Source of the DNA: Symsagittifera roscoffensis
Taxonomy: Eukaryota > Xenacoelomorpha > Acoela > Convolutidae
Direction: 5' to 3'
Length of the DNA: 64,000 nucleotides
NCBI RefSeq assembly: GCF_963678635.1
Contig: NC_087064.1
Span: 11,135,671 to 11,199,670 of the forward strand
The translations under genes were made by a program, and so were the position numbers. Positions 8,975-20,900 of this stretch are shown in pieces. The notes beneath the pieces were generated by a model, which made no database searches, was not told where the DNA came from, and worked only from the letters and a program-made list of their open reading frames with translations. Positions within the stretch are counted from its first letter, which is position 1. Each line of letters begins with the position of its first letter.

Positions 8975-10355
8975 CGAATGGTCGAGAAAACAAGAGGCAG
9001 CAAGAAAGAAAATTAGAAGAATTTAGAAGTTTTAGAACTTCTAAACGACGAAAAAGAAGAGAACAAAGGGATGATGAAGAAAAGTCAAAACTCAGAATTG
9101 TTTTATGTGTGTGAAAAACTCAAGTGAAAAACCAAGCAACCAAGTTGTGATTGAAAACTGAAACATTTAGTTGAGTTTTGAAATTGTTGCATTTATAAAT
9201 TTGCTTTTTGGTTTTAGTTGAAGTGGCTTTAGAGACACTCACTTATTATTCATTTAGAAAGGCTTGAGGGAAGAGTATATTTAAATATTCCAGCCTGCAT
9301 GATTGTTTTAATCACTTAGGAAGACTGATCACTTTGTGGTGACATGAAAAACTTGAGTAACTTCTTGAGGAGGGAGGTTGATACATTGTTCTTTCTAACC
9401 ACAAAGTTTCTTAGTTTTAATATTCAGGACAATAAACAAGCAAGATTTCCGAAGGGAAGGAGCATAGTAGGATAATTTTGACTTGTTGGTTGGCAGGACT
9501 GTCCTGCAAGCCAACACCTTTTAAATCTAAGAGAAAAAGTTTCAATCGGGACATTGACACTGGAAGTCAGAAAATATGTTTTATCTTAAGTCATATCCTC
9601 AGAGTGCAGGTTAATGAGAGAATTGGAAGGCTATAATGATGTAGTATGATGCCATTTATATTCTGCAGTGAGTCGATGTGACGTAGATAAAAGTAATTTC
9701 GTGCATTTTGTAAATTCTGTTCGATGACACTGTAACCATTTAGAACATTGCGCGATTCAATGAGGACATTGACCAGACTGTCCGGGGAGTATGTGACATT
9801 CGACCAGAATGGCCAAAAAGCAATCTCTGCAGAATTGGGAATTTTAGCAGTAAGCCTTCCGAGTTGATGATTTCGAAGGATTAACGACGTTATTCGGATG
9901 ATTGGCAGAACGGTGAAGGTCAGGATATTCCCGTATTTTAAAATTTTAAATTTTCGAAGTGATGACGTAATATTTCTGAGAAGCGTCAGAAGCGGCCATT
10001 TTAGAAAAGGAGCTAAGAAAAAACAGAACAACTTTATCTGTGATTGCGAACAGAACGAAAATCGAGATTAAAGAAAAACGACAACGAACTACAATAGCAG
10101 AGAACGTTCCGAGTTGCAACTATTGTGCTGCTACAATAGTTGCAAGGCCGTTGCCAACAACGGTGAAGGGTGAGAACCAGCCTTCCGGATTGGCGTGAAA
10201 TTGAACTTGAGGAGCTTGATTCACTGGATTCAAGAATCCGGAAGGGTTTCGGGACTGGAACTTTTAGCCTTTTATATAAACTTTTAGCTTCTTGTCATGT
10301 CCTGAATTGAATTTAATTAACAACTGGATTCATTTTGATAAGGATGAGAAGCTAG
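8975..10355 (+). other. 3' non-coding region of the Gypsy element
   Basis: No open frame worth calling. It includes a copy of the decamer GTCCGGGGAG at 9780. From about 9750 onward it aligns with the plus-strand copy at 13930-14513, and from about 9840 with the inverted copy at 13395-13880. This marks it as element sequence and not host flank. Confidence 0.6.
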
Positions 10356-10371
10356 GAGTGGGGGAAAGGGT
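10356..10371 (+). promoter_or_regulatory. Polypurine tract of the Gypsy element
   Basis: GAGTGGGGGAAAGGG lies immediately before TGATCC, the proposed LTR start. The inverted copy keeps the purine tract (reverse complement of 13395-13412) and the third copy keeps part of it near 14505. This is the expected plus-strand primer site of an LTR retrotransposon. Confidence 0.55.
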
Positions 10372-10713
10372 TGATCCATCTTCGATGGAGATGATGGTTT
10401 TTATCTACTGAACAAAAACAATAGTAATATAATAAGTAGTAGCCCTGTTTTTAGGAGTGACCTCGTGGTCTGGGGATACTGAGACCCAGCCATGAGCTCA
10501 CTAATTTTGCATGTAATTCAGTTAATTTGAGCGTTCTGGTCGAAGCCGGAGAACAGTAACGTTTTTGTCGACCTGATGTAAGAAAGACCACCGAAAAGTA
10601 CTGGCTTGGTAGAGACGGTGAAAAACATGCAAAGCTCTGTTTAGACGCTAGCCAGTCGTCTTAAGACTTAGTTTTGTTATCCGTCGATATGTATCTTCCG
10701 GGCGAATGTTACA
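10372..10713 (+). repeat. Proposed 3' LTR of the Gypsy element
   Basis: A 342-bp segment begins TGATCC after the polypurine tract and ends TGTTACA. The inverted copy at 13051-13394 is 344 bp with the same ends, and similarity between the two copies stops right after TGTTACA, which places the outer edge. An AT-rich TATA-like stretch (TAATATAATAAG) lies near 10420. The 5' LTR is outside the window, so pairing cannot be tested. Confidence 0.55.
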
Positions 10714-10793
10714 ACGCTTAGCCAATTCGATGCTCCTTTCTGCGACGCTAGATTTGTTGTCAGTTTTTTTCTAATGAGCAATTTTCCATACTT

Positions 10794-12630
10794 TTAGCCT
10801 TTGTTGAGTGTGATAATCTGCCTCTCAGTTTTGATGTTTCTATTTATCAGAGTTTGTTCGGTTTCAGCTATTTCTGGATCACTGTTTTCTAACGGATCGC
10901 AAAAAACTTGAGACCATTCATAATTTCGGGGAAAATCCGTGTTACTGAGGAGGTCTAATCCTCCCATTCTTAGTGGTAGTGCAAAAAAGTTTCGATCTTC
11001 ATCGGCTAAATGGTTTTTACTAGTAATACTAGGAAGTAATTGCTGTCTTACATTTTTTTCATTTTCATCCTTTTTCTTCAATGCTTCCGGAGTTGTTCTG
11101 GTTAGAAAGCTTAATTTGTTTTGAACTCCTTTTGTGTAGCAGGAGTACGCATTTTGTGGTGATGTTTTCGCTATTTTGAAAAGCTTTTCAGTTAGAGTAG
11201 CTGTCTTTTCAATTTCGTTTTCCATGTATTTATCGCAAGCTGATGGTGTTCCTATAACCGATCCAAGGGCTCTAAAAACGTCTGCCATTGTACTATTTAT
11301 GCCTACAAATATTCTTGTGGCGCTGTCACGACGTTTTTCTTTTACTATGAGTTGACACTTGGAAGGCTTTACATTGTATCCGAAAGCCTTTCCGTGCACA
11401 TCCAGGTTGTCCAGTATTGCGCGGAGACTTTTAAGATCACCTGCACCACTTCCATCATCTGCATACCTATTTTAGGTTGCATTTGGTTTTTGCAGGAGCT
11501 CAATCAGTGGGATAATCCCAATTCCGTACGTAGCCATTGCGAGGGGATCACCTAGCGTTGTCCCTTCGGTAGATGTCAAAACCGTGTTATTGACATATAG
11601 ATTTGAGGGATGTTTTAGATGAGTTGGCCAGCGCATGATGTAGTGCCGGACAAAAGATTTCTACATTTTTTAGAGCAAGTTCTCTACTGAGCGAGTTGAG
11701 GGCATTTTCTGCATCAATAAATAGTATGATATAGGATAGTTTAGCAAAGCTCAATGGATGTCTGGTTGAAGTGAGTTAATATCCTTCTACTTTTGCACGC
11801 ATCTAGACCTGAGGGACCGTGGTTTCCGTGCGTTTTAGGGTTGATTTTCGAATTGTCTCGGCGTTTATTTGTTCGAATAGAGAAGGTTGGTATGGCGTTG
11901 TGTCTTCACTTACTTCAGTTATATAGTTAGTGTTCGCTGTTTTGGCTTGAGGGTGTTTTTCTTTCGGGATACTAAGGACTGTTTTTCCTTCAATAACTTC
12001 GTTTAGGGGAAAAATTTCTTTTGTTTTCTTGCCTGAAAGGCAGCCAATGGCCGCATATATTTTGCCTGTGCTCATTAGTTTATCGAATTGCTTAACTTCC
12101 TCGTTTACTTCGGATTTCTTCTGTTTTGGATGTCTAATTTGGAGAGCTTTTGCTTCAGTGAAAACTTCGTCTAGTAGGCCTTGCTTCCATAAAATTATGC
12201 TGCAGCTTAGTGTTTTAGATTTTGATCCGTTTGTTTCTGATTTAGTTTTGGGGAGCAGCAGATGTGGGAGAATTATTGCTGTTTTCATTGCGAAGTTAGA
12301 ATTTGGTGTTTCTTCTACTAATGACAACAGCTGCTAGTTCAGTAATTCTATGAATTGGAAACCGGGCTTGTTCATGCTTAGAATTATGAAAGGCGGTTTC
12401 CAGTTAACGACATTTTTATAGATGTCGTTTGTTTTAATTTCAAGTTCTTGGTCGATAAGTTTCCAGGGGTCGAAGGGGGCTGCAGTGATTCCTGGGGGCG
12501 ATGGATAAGATTGCGTTGCGTTGGGCAGTACGTTTGTTTCAGGTGTTGCCGGTGATGTTTCTTTTTGAGTTGTGATGGGGGCTACGCTTGTTGGTTTTTG
12601 AGTTGTCAGAATCTTCGGGCCAGGAGCTCA
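10794..12630 (-). pseudogene. Broken reverse transcriptase of an unclassified retroelement family
   Basis: Read on the minus strand, the pieces line up as one RT-like protein. An N-terminal part (about 12615 to 11806) has a stop near 12340. There is a motif-A-like segment FIDAENALNSL near 11715, then EGTTLGDPLAM near 11550, then YADDGSGAG near 11470, and finally a ~200-residue C-terminal part (11399-10797) with FALPLRMGGLDLL near 10970. Breaks: stops at 11803-11805 and just before NRYADD, a frame change between motif A and the GDPLA block, and a probable deletion of around 100 codons between the N-terminal part and motif A. The GDPLAM-plus-YADD pattern matches an RT family I recall as common in invertebrate genomes; its class is unclear to me. 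It lies between oppositely oriented Gypsy LTR copies. Confidence 0.7.
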
Positions 12631-12728
12631 GATCTTAAGGCCAGGAAAAGACAAATCAATGATGTTCATTTGAATTGCAGAAATGAAATTAAACTCACAG
12701 CGTTCGTAACCTGGCCTTAAAATCTGAG
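12627..12728. repeat. Stem-loop with 19-bp arms
   Basis: CTCAGATCTTAAGGCCAGG (12627-12645) is inverted at 12710-12728 with one mismatch, around a 64-base loop. It sits just upstream (in minus-strand sense) of the broken RT frame and could mark an element terminus. Confidence 0.6.
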
Positions 12729-13050
12729 TTATAGCTTGACGAAAAAATAACAAGTTTCGAAAGCTTTTATTAAAGACACTCGTAAAGTGAACGGTACTAC
12801 TACGACAAAAAGGTCCCCAAAAAAAGCTAATACGATAGACAAATCTCGTGTGCTTAAATACACTGATTTAGCATGTTATAAATTGAAATCTGAGTTGTAC
12901 GTCAATTATGATTTTTAAATGGTGTCCGACACAGAAGACGACAGCTGTTAAGATGACAACAGTTTTCGGTGTATGCCATACAAAAATTAAGCGCTACACT
13001 CAAATTTTTGATATGTATTTTCAGAAAAATGTGAAAAGTTTATTAAATTC

Positions 13051-13394
13051 TGTAACATTTTCCCGGAAGTACATATCGACGAAAAGTAAAGCTAGGTTGT
13101 AAAACGACTGGCTAGCGTCTAAACACAGCTCTACATGCTTTTAACCATCTCTACCAAAGCCAGGTTTTTGTGTGGTCCTTTCAACATCGGGTCGACAAAA
13201 TCATTACTGTTTTGGGCTTTGGTCAGAACACTCAGATTAAATTAATTACATGCAAAAATAGTGAGGCCATGGTTGGGTCTCAGTATCCCCAGACCACGAG
13301 GTCACTCCTAAAAACAGGGCTACTACTTATTTATTATATTACTTTTGTTTTTGTTCAGTAGATAAAAATAATCATTCCCATTGGAGTTGGATCA
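13051..13394 (-). repeat. Inverted copy of the Gypsy LTR
   Basis: It is the reverse complement of 10372-10713 with the same TG...CA ends and length (344 vs 342 bp). Shared landmarks include the sequence around ACCTCGTGGTCTGGGGATACTGAGACCCA (in two halves near 13265-13310) and the block GACGCTAGCCAGTCG near 13110. Confidence 0.75.
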
Positions 13395-13880
13395 ACCCTT
13401 TCCCTCATCTCCTAGCTTCTCATTATGTGAAAACGAAATTAGATATTCAACTCAGGACATTCCAGGAAGCTAAAACTGTTAAACTAAAGTTCAAGTTCTG
13501 TTCCCGAGACCCCTCTGGATTCTGGAATCCGGACAAAAAACAGTCTTATTTTCTTTCCGGAAGGCTGGTCACTTCGTCCCAACACCCTTCCTGATTCTCG
13601 GGAATTGCTTTGTAACGATTGTAGCTGCACAGTCGTTACAACTCGGAATGGTCTTCCAACAATAATCTCAATTGCTATTTCAATTTGTATCGTAGGCCTG
13701 TGGTTCACCTCGTCTATTTCAACGAATACTGTTGTTGTGTTTTTCTCACTTTTCAGTTGTCGCGAAATTTCGAGGTCGTGACGTGTCTTTATTTTGGAGC
13801 GAACTTTTAAAACTTATTACGTCATGCGAAACTGACTATTCCCGTTTTGTCAAATCGTCAGATTAATACTACTAATCCGC
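13395..13880 (-). mobile_element. Inverted remnant of the Gypsy 3' internal region
   Basis: Reverse-complemented, it aligns with about 9840-10371 of the first copy, including the polypurine tract, an ATCCGGA block and a GATGACGTAATA block. With 13051-13394 it forms the 3' end of a second, inverted and truncated element. It meets the third copy head to head around 13880-13930. Confidence 0.6.
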
Positions 13881-13929
13881 CAAAACCGCAAGTTTTCCCA
13901 CTCGGATGCCACAAAAAAAAATCGAATTC

Positions 13930-14760
13930 AACACGCATTTTGACGGCATTCAGGTCAAATGCCACATTCGAACCAATTACTGAAGCACATATGTCGTTTC
14001 AAAGTCGTGCTATTGTGCCACTCCCCCGCGGCACTAAAAAAAAAGACGATAAAGGCTTTAGCAACCGATTATCGGTGAAAAAGAGGTTCAGAATATTCAA
14101 CAATTTTTTATTCATAAAATTTCGACTCTCAGCAGTCTATTTCTGAGAAATGAGTGAACGGCCATTTTGAACAAGAAAAGAGAAAAAAACACACAACGGG
14201 ATTGGAAAGGCGAGAATCAGTTGAAAAAACACGAGAAATACAAAGCCTCCTGTCGTGGTAACAAGACACACTAAGACGTTCATCTGTGAGAGATCATACG
14301 GAAGGAAGGTTCAATGTGATATCCGGAGCGGATCCGTACTTCCCGTGCCGCGAGATTGAGGAGATAAGAGTGTTATCTCAGGAGGAGAGCGGAATTAGAG
14401 GCCCTGTGCCCAGAGACTCAATCGACTATGGTATACACTTTTTAGCTGCTGTGATGCCCTGAATAGCTGAATTAACTTCAATTTTAGATTGCATTTTTTG
14501 AGTAGCTAGAAATAGGAAAGGTCAATCCAACTCCAATAGATTTAGTATATAACTGTAAGAAAAACATAGTAAATAATGGTTTCCGAGCAATATTTTTAAT
14601 AGTAATCACGTATTCTGGGGTTCCGAGACCCAGCTATGTGGTTATTTTCGCATGTAAATGAAAGCTGATCAAAAGTCGTTTGATTGATAGCCTAAAAATT
14701 GTTATTTTGTACTTAGCCCTAAACAGACCAGAAAACTAACTGGTTAGCTCGAGACGAAGA
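13930..14760 (+). mobile_element. Third, diverged copy of the Gypsy 3' end
   Basis: It aligns in plus orientation with about 9750-10690, sharing CACATTCGAACC-like, GGTTCAGAATATTC-like and CGGCCATTTT blocks. The LTR portion starts near 14514 (TCAATCC for TGATCC) and keeps TTCTGGGG..CCGAGACCCAGC near 14615. It is the most diverged of the three. Its right end is not sharp. Confidence 0.55.
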
Positions 14761-16259
14761 GTAAAGTAGTTTTTTATGCTGCATTTTTCAGAGATCACGA
14801 TGAAAACACTATTAAGATGAAAATTAAATTGCAGGAACGCATAACACAAAGTATTTTTTAACACAGAGGGGCTGTTCTTGTGTAGAAATACGTTTCGGTC
14901 GTGGATTTTCGGCGGCATACGGGCCTTCAAGTGATTCCTACTCAGTCGCCCGAAAGAGAACAGTCATTCTGGGTCAATTCGACACACACACGAATAGGGC
15001 AGCATGAAGTATACCCGTCTTTTCTTTTCCCGTGCGGTTTTATGACACAAACGTCGTTGTTATAGAAGGCTCATCGAAGCCACAGGAAAGCTTTTTTGCC
15101 GGACTTCAAATGATTTTTAAATGATTTTGTATTGGCGTCTGTTACTTTGATCACGACTTTACAATGAACTTATTGTCTCAAATTCGATAATAATTAACTT
15201 AAATAATATCAAAATGAGCTAAAACACTCGGATACTATTCAATACTCGTAAATACTCAAAAAAATACTCGTCACCTTTTTATACTTGACCTCGGAAACTC
15301 GAATTTAGGAATATAAGACTCGAATTTGAACTCAAAATAGCAATTATTTGAACTCGGCCGGAGTACTCGGTACCCGAATCGAAAACCCTGGTCATGCCTG
15401 TTTTTCTCGCAATAAGTGAACACACTAGCCGAATTGGCAATATCGAGAGAGTCAAGCTAAAAATCACTCCAGACCGATAGTTTCACAAGAATAGTGTTCT
15501 CTGCTTACCAACAGATAACATCGAGAGTGGCTACCGCAGGCAATTATAAAGTGTCAGACACGGCGACGGGCTATATAACCATTCCAGAGTGTTTTGAGAA
15601 GGTTCAACTGGGACGCGTTTACCTCGTAGTTAAACCCTGCTAGCTCTTTAGAAATTTTTAAAAAAGTTTTTTTTTCCGGTGTGCTTTCGGTTTTTGGCAA
15701 ACCGACTTTCCTCAGAGAGAACTAAAAAAGACCTGACAAAATAAAGAAAAACAAGGCAAACAAAAAACAACAAAAGATTACCGGGAAATAGCAACAAACA
15801 AAAAAAAACCAATAAAAAAAACAGCCCTGATGAAAAACTAATCGGGCGGATCGGAAATTGTAATTAAAAAACTACTAATGTTTCATAACAATCTGATCGT
15901 TTTGATCAAATTATTTGAAATGTTCGGGATATCCTAATAAGGTGCGTTGTCAATAATTTTAAGATAGCCTGAAAGTGTTCGTGAAACATTATGAACAAGG
16001 ACTAATCAACTAGAAAAGTCGACCATCCTAATGGGGTAACGAGACCAGAGGGTTAAGGGTGTTTTTTGATCGTTTAGTTATATTCTCTCAGATTCGAAAA
16101 TGAAGGGTATAAAATTAGTAATACCCATCACATTTTTTAACACCAGTTTTTGCTAGAACAGAGCTTGGTCATATACAAGCCAATTATTATAAGAGAATTT
16201 TTGGCCCGGAAAAAGTAACATCATCCGAGGCCAAAAATTTAAATTAAATATAATTATTT
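14761..16259. other. No gene seen
   Basis: AT-rich sequence with no supported frame. A short stretch (15225-15380) repeats the word ACTCG many times, as a degenerate microsatellite. A-rich low-complexity sequence lies at 15720-15830. Confidence 0.5.
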
Positions 16260-16359
16260 AGTTGGCTTGTTGGGATTACAATTTGGATCAGTTTCTGATT
16301 TACTTTGAAAAAATGGTTCCAACAGTTTTTGCCAAAGCTTTTGAGGTGTTAATTTTATA

Positions 16360-18760
16360 TCGCAACAAAATTTTTCCAAGTTCTGAGAAGATGAACTAAA
16401 GTCTGGGAACGTATAATTTATTATCTCACTGAGTTTTTCTAAGTCATGGGAAGGTTAAAAAAGCACTTGGGAAGGTTTATTTACTATAGTAACGATCTTT
16501 TACTTAGTATTGGGAAGGCAGGCAACAAATTTTTTCTAGAGCCTCGGGAAGGTAAACATATGACTTGCGGAGATAAGCTCAAGTCTTCGAGAGGTTATTT
16601 TACTATCACAACAAGTCCTGGGAAGCTTTGCTAAGATCTTGGAAAGATTAATTTAAAATCCCGAGGAAACTTCTCTAGGGTCTCGAGAGGCTAGCTGTGT
16701 TCTTGTGAGGGACAGTATACTATCCCAACCAGTTTTTTCTAAGGCATAAGAAGGTTAGCTAGAAACTTGAGAAGAATAAACTACTATCCCAACGAGTTTC
16801 TTATTGAGTCTTGTGAAGATTCAACAAAAGTTTTTTCCAAGTCCTGCGAAGCATAGCTCAGGTCTTGAAAGGCTTTTTTAATATCCAATACTTTTTTCGT
16901 AGAATATTGGGAAGGCTAGCAAAATTTCAAGAGCGTTGATTAATCATGCCAACGAGTTTTTTAAAGTCTTGTGAAGGCTAGCAAATATCTTGGAAAGGTC
17001 GGTTTACTATCTCAACAAGTTATTTCTAAGTCCTGGAAGACTAAGTTTAATTTAATACGCCGAGACGTTTTTTCCATAGTCTCGGGAGGTTAGCTGCGGT
17101 CGTAAGAGTTCAGATTATTATCGGAACGAGTTTTTTCTAGGGCCTGGGAAGTTTAGCTAAAGTGTTGGTTAAAAAAATTTACCATGACAGCGAGTTGTTC
17201 TTGAGTCTGGGGAAAGTTAAAAAAGCCCTTTAGAGAGTTAACTTACGATTGCAACAAATTTTACTAAGTCCTGGTAAGCTAAGCTATGGTCTGGGAAAGT
17301 TTAATTTAATATCCCAACGGTTTTTATAGATTCTCAAGAAGATTAGCAAAAGCTTTAGGAAGGTTATTTAATCATGCCAACAAGTTTTTTAGAGTCTTGG
17401 GATGGTTAGCAAAAATATTGGGAAGGTTACTCTTGTATCCCAACGAGTTTTCTCTAGAGATTTGTGAAGGTTAACAAAACTCTTGGAAAGGTTAATTAAA
17501 AATCCCGTTGAGTTTTTTTCTAGAGTCTCAGGAGGTTAGCTGCGGTCGTGAGAGGGTCACTTTACAATTCCAACGAGTTTTTTAAGGACTGGTAAGGTTA
17601 GGTAAAGTCTCGAGAAGGTTAAATTCCTATCCCAACCAGTTTTTTTTATAGAACCATGGGAAGGCTAGCAAAAATCATAGGAAGGTTAATTAATGGTCCC
17701 AACGAGTTTTTGTAGAGTCTTGTGAAGGTAAGCAAAAGGCTTGGGAAGACTAATTTTCTATTCAAAAGAGTTTTATCTTGAGTTTTGTGAAGTTTAGTAA
17801 AAGTCTTACGAAGTTTGATTTATTATGCCAACGAGTTTTCTTAAGTCCTGGGAAGGTAACCTATAGTCTTGGGAAAATTAATTTGCCATCCCCACGATTT
17901 TTTCTATAGTCTTGGAAAGGTTAGCAAAGCACTTGGGAAGGTTAATTTACTAAACAACCGAGTTTTTACTAAGACTTGGGAAGGTTAGCTAAAGTCTTGG
18001 GAGGGTTAAATTACTATCGCAACAATTTTTTTCTAGAGTCTCGGGAAGGTCAGCAAAAGACTTGGGGAGATAAGCTCAAGTCATGAAAAGGTTACTTTAC
18101 TATCACAACAAGTCCTGGAAAGCTTTGCTAAGGTCTTGGGAAGAGTAATTTAATATCACGACGAATTTTCTCTAGGGTCTCGAGAGATAAGTTGCGATCT
18201 TGTGAGGGTAAGTTTACTATCCCATCGAGTTTTTTCTTGCGCATAAGAAGGTTAGCTAGAGTCTTGAGAACACTAATTTACTATCCCAACTTGCTTTTTT
18301 AGACTCCTGGGAAGGTTAACAAAGCACTTAAGAAGGGTAGTTTACTATAGTAACGAGTTTTTACTAAGTGTTGGAAATTATAGATAAAGTCTCGGGAAGG
18401 TTAATTTACTATCGCAATGAATTTTACCAAGTTTTGGTAACCTTAGCTAAAATCTGGGAAAGGTTAATTTATTATCCCAACGATTTTGTTTATAGAATGA
18501 AGGGAAGATTAACAAAAGTCTTAGGAAGGTTACTCTTGTATCCCAACGAGTTTTCTTTAGAGTCTTGTGAATGTTAAAAAAAGTCTTGGGAACTTCAATT
18601 TTTTATCCCAATCGTTTTTTTCCAAGTCCTGGGAAGCATAGAAAGTTCTTGCGAAGGTTAATATAATTTCCAAGCTGTTTTTATAGAATCTTGGGGAGGC
18701 TAGCAAAATTATTAGGAATGTTGATTAATCATCCCAACGAGTTTCTTTCAGAGTCCACTT
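16360..18760 (+). repeat. Satellite of about 65-bp units, roughly 35 copies
   Basis: Consensus words recur in order: AGTCTTGGGAAGGTTA, then TTTACTATCCCAACGAG, then TTTTTTCTAGAGTC. Spacings between successive CCCAACGAG marks (17438, 17503, 17569, 17630) are 65, 66 and 61 bp. Each unit contains two versions of CTYGGGAAGGTTA about 20-25 bp apart, so the unit itself looks like an older internal duplication. Copies are diverged, so the array is old. Short frames inside it are repeat artefacts. Confidence 0.9.
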
Positions 18761-19029
18761 GTCAAGTCTTGAGCTACTGAAAAAATTTAACGGAGGTTGT
18801 TTTACGTGTATATGTTCAAACAAGGCAAGTTTCTAGGTTGATCCATCTGATCCATCCAAAACGCACTGTATAATTGAAAGTAAAAACTTGAAAATCACGA
18901 CACTGTTTGAACGGCGTTCACATGCTTTGAAGTAAATAGAGACCTGGACATGGGGGAGTTCTGTTTGTTTTCTAGAGTGTGTGGGGGGTTAATTTGGTAG
19001 TTATTTTAAGCAGTGACCCGATCTTGAGT
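18761..19029. other. No gene seen
   Basis: Unique-looking AT-rich sequence between the satellite and the next duplicated block. Confidence 0.4.
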
Positions 19030-20900
19030 TCCATCTATAGTTGAACCGTTAATTGGCTCCGACCGGTTGAGATAGAAAAGCACAAGAGATAGTGTCTCTG
19101 TCCCTCGAGCCAACGGTTATAGAACCTACAATTCTTGATCTCTTTATGACATAAGCAAACGACTGTTACCAGATTTTGAAACGCATAAATTATACAGTTG
19201 AAAAGCCCCTTCTACAATTTTTATTTTTAATTGCTAAACATCAATTAAAGGCTCATTAAATAAGAAGAAGCCAATAGCTTGTAAAGAAAGCTCGAGATTG
19301 AGCAATTCTTCGAAACAGTTTTCAATGTCGCGGCATGGTTGAAAGGTTATTTGAGGCGTAGCCAAAAAATAGTCGCGGCCTGGCCAAACATTTAGTCGCG
19401 GCCTGGTCAAAAATTTAGTTGCGGCATGGTCAAAAATAACTTGCAGCATAGGCGAAAAGTAAGTTGTTACTATAATTTTTTAGAGATCTAGCTATTGGGG
19501 CGTACGTATGTGGGTGGTATTTCAAGAATGGGTGGTATTTCAAGAATGGGTGGTACTTCAAGAGTGGGTGGTATTTCAATTTAGCCTTTAGGTTGTAAGG
19601 ATCCTAAAAATCCAGGTCATGAGTGATTTGGCTCAGACTGATTAAGGTACAAAAGCACAAAATACTGCGTCTCTGGCAGCTGAGGCAGTGGTTACAGAGC
19701 CTAGCATTCTTGGTCACAATGTGTCACAAGCAAACGACTGTTACAAGATCATCCGGATGTTGCAATGAATATATCATCATGCACATGAGAAATTCTTCAA
19801 GAGTAATAATATTTTTTACTTCCTAAATTACTATTAGAGGCTCAAAAATTATGAAAAAGCCAATAAATTGTTCTAAAAAGCTCATGAAATTGAGCAACAA
19901 TCAAAAACAATAGTAATTTACGACTTTTAGACAAAACTTTTGACTTGAAGTCTCTAATTATACAATTCGGCATGAAGTCACGTCCGCTTAATCTCCGGCA
20001 GCCGCACAAACGCTTAGCAAAATTATTGATAGTAAGGGCAAGTCTTTGAACACAGAGTTGAAAAACAATCTTACACAAATATGAAGCCAATAACAGACTG
20101 ATGGTTCAAATTAGAAATATCCATTGCATTCTTATATTTTCTATTTAACCCGGTCATGTTCAAGTTTCTCGCACCAACTGAAATGAAAAGTTTGTCTGTA
20201 TTATACTAGTTTAGAGTTCTCTTGTTCCTGATGGAGAGTTCAACGACTAAGTACGACAGTTCCAAGAAAGATTGAAGAGCTTCCAGTTCAAGTGAAATAT
20301 ATCCTAATTAACTGGAGAAGTATCTCAATCAACTGAGCTGACGGTGCAGAACTTCTCGAGCATTACTAAACTTCTTGAGCCTTATCATTTTAAACTGGTT
20401 GAGTCACACTTTTTTCTGGAATATATTACTGAAGTTAAACGCTGATTTGTGGATCAGTTAACGTGAGTATCTGAATTTAGTTACATGACTGTGTTATATC
20501 TGACTATGTTGAGGTAAGGCATGTTTTGGCTGATCCATTTGAAATGGATCAAACAAACACTGCCTAAAGTGTATTGTAATTGTTTGAGGTCTCAACCCTG
20601 GTTTCAATGGCGTTCGCGTGTCTTAGGGTTTTAGATACCTAGCTATTGGGGCGTACTTATTTCTTTCAAGATTGGGTGGTGTTTTGGTATAGCCTTTAAG
20701 CTGTAACGAGCCTAAAGTTCCAGGTTCTAAGCGAATCGCGAATTTGCTCAGACTGATTAAGGTACAAAAGCTTAAAGATTATGCAAAAAAAGCCAGAAAC
20801 TTGTAAAAAAAGCTCATGAAATTGTCCAACTCTTCAAAACAGTTTTCAAGGTCGCGGCATCGTCGAAAAGTTTTTCGCAGCGTAGTAAAAAAATTAGTCT
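19030..20900 (+). repeat. Three direct copies of a 150-400-bp block
   Basis: Segments at about 19030-19450, 19600-19950 and 20620-20900 share, in order, a GGCTC..AC.G.TTGAGATA/GATTAAGGTACAAAAGC block, GCAAACGACTGTTAC (first two copies), AAAGCCAATA, and AGCTCATGAAATTG. The phrase CTAGCTATTGGGGCGTAC occurs at 19488 and 20639. Confidence 0.65.
19512..19583 (+). repeat. 18-bp minisatellite, 4 copies
   Basis: GGGTGGTATTTCAAGAAT starts at 19512, 19530, 19548 and 19566, with one or two changes in the later copies. Confidence 0.9.

Larger units (their letters stand above)
1..10713 (+). mobile_element. Ty3/Gypsy-type LTR retrotransposon, 5' end outside window
   Basis: The element runs from the left edge through pol (to 6381), a second long frame (to 8974), a ~1.4-kb 3' non-coding stretch and a polypurine tract to a proposed 3' LTR (10372-10713). 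The 5' LTR, primer-binding site and any upstream gag lie left of the window. Domain order protease-RT-RNase H-integrase is the Ty3/Gypsy order. Both long frames are free of stops and frameshifts, so the copy is probably young. Several diverged copies of its 3' end sit just downstream. Confidence 0.85.

Noticed and set aside
16360-18760. CRISPR-like array
   Set aside because: Repeats are contiguous and diverged, with no unique spacers, in a eukaryotic context.
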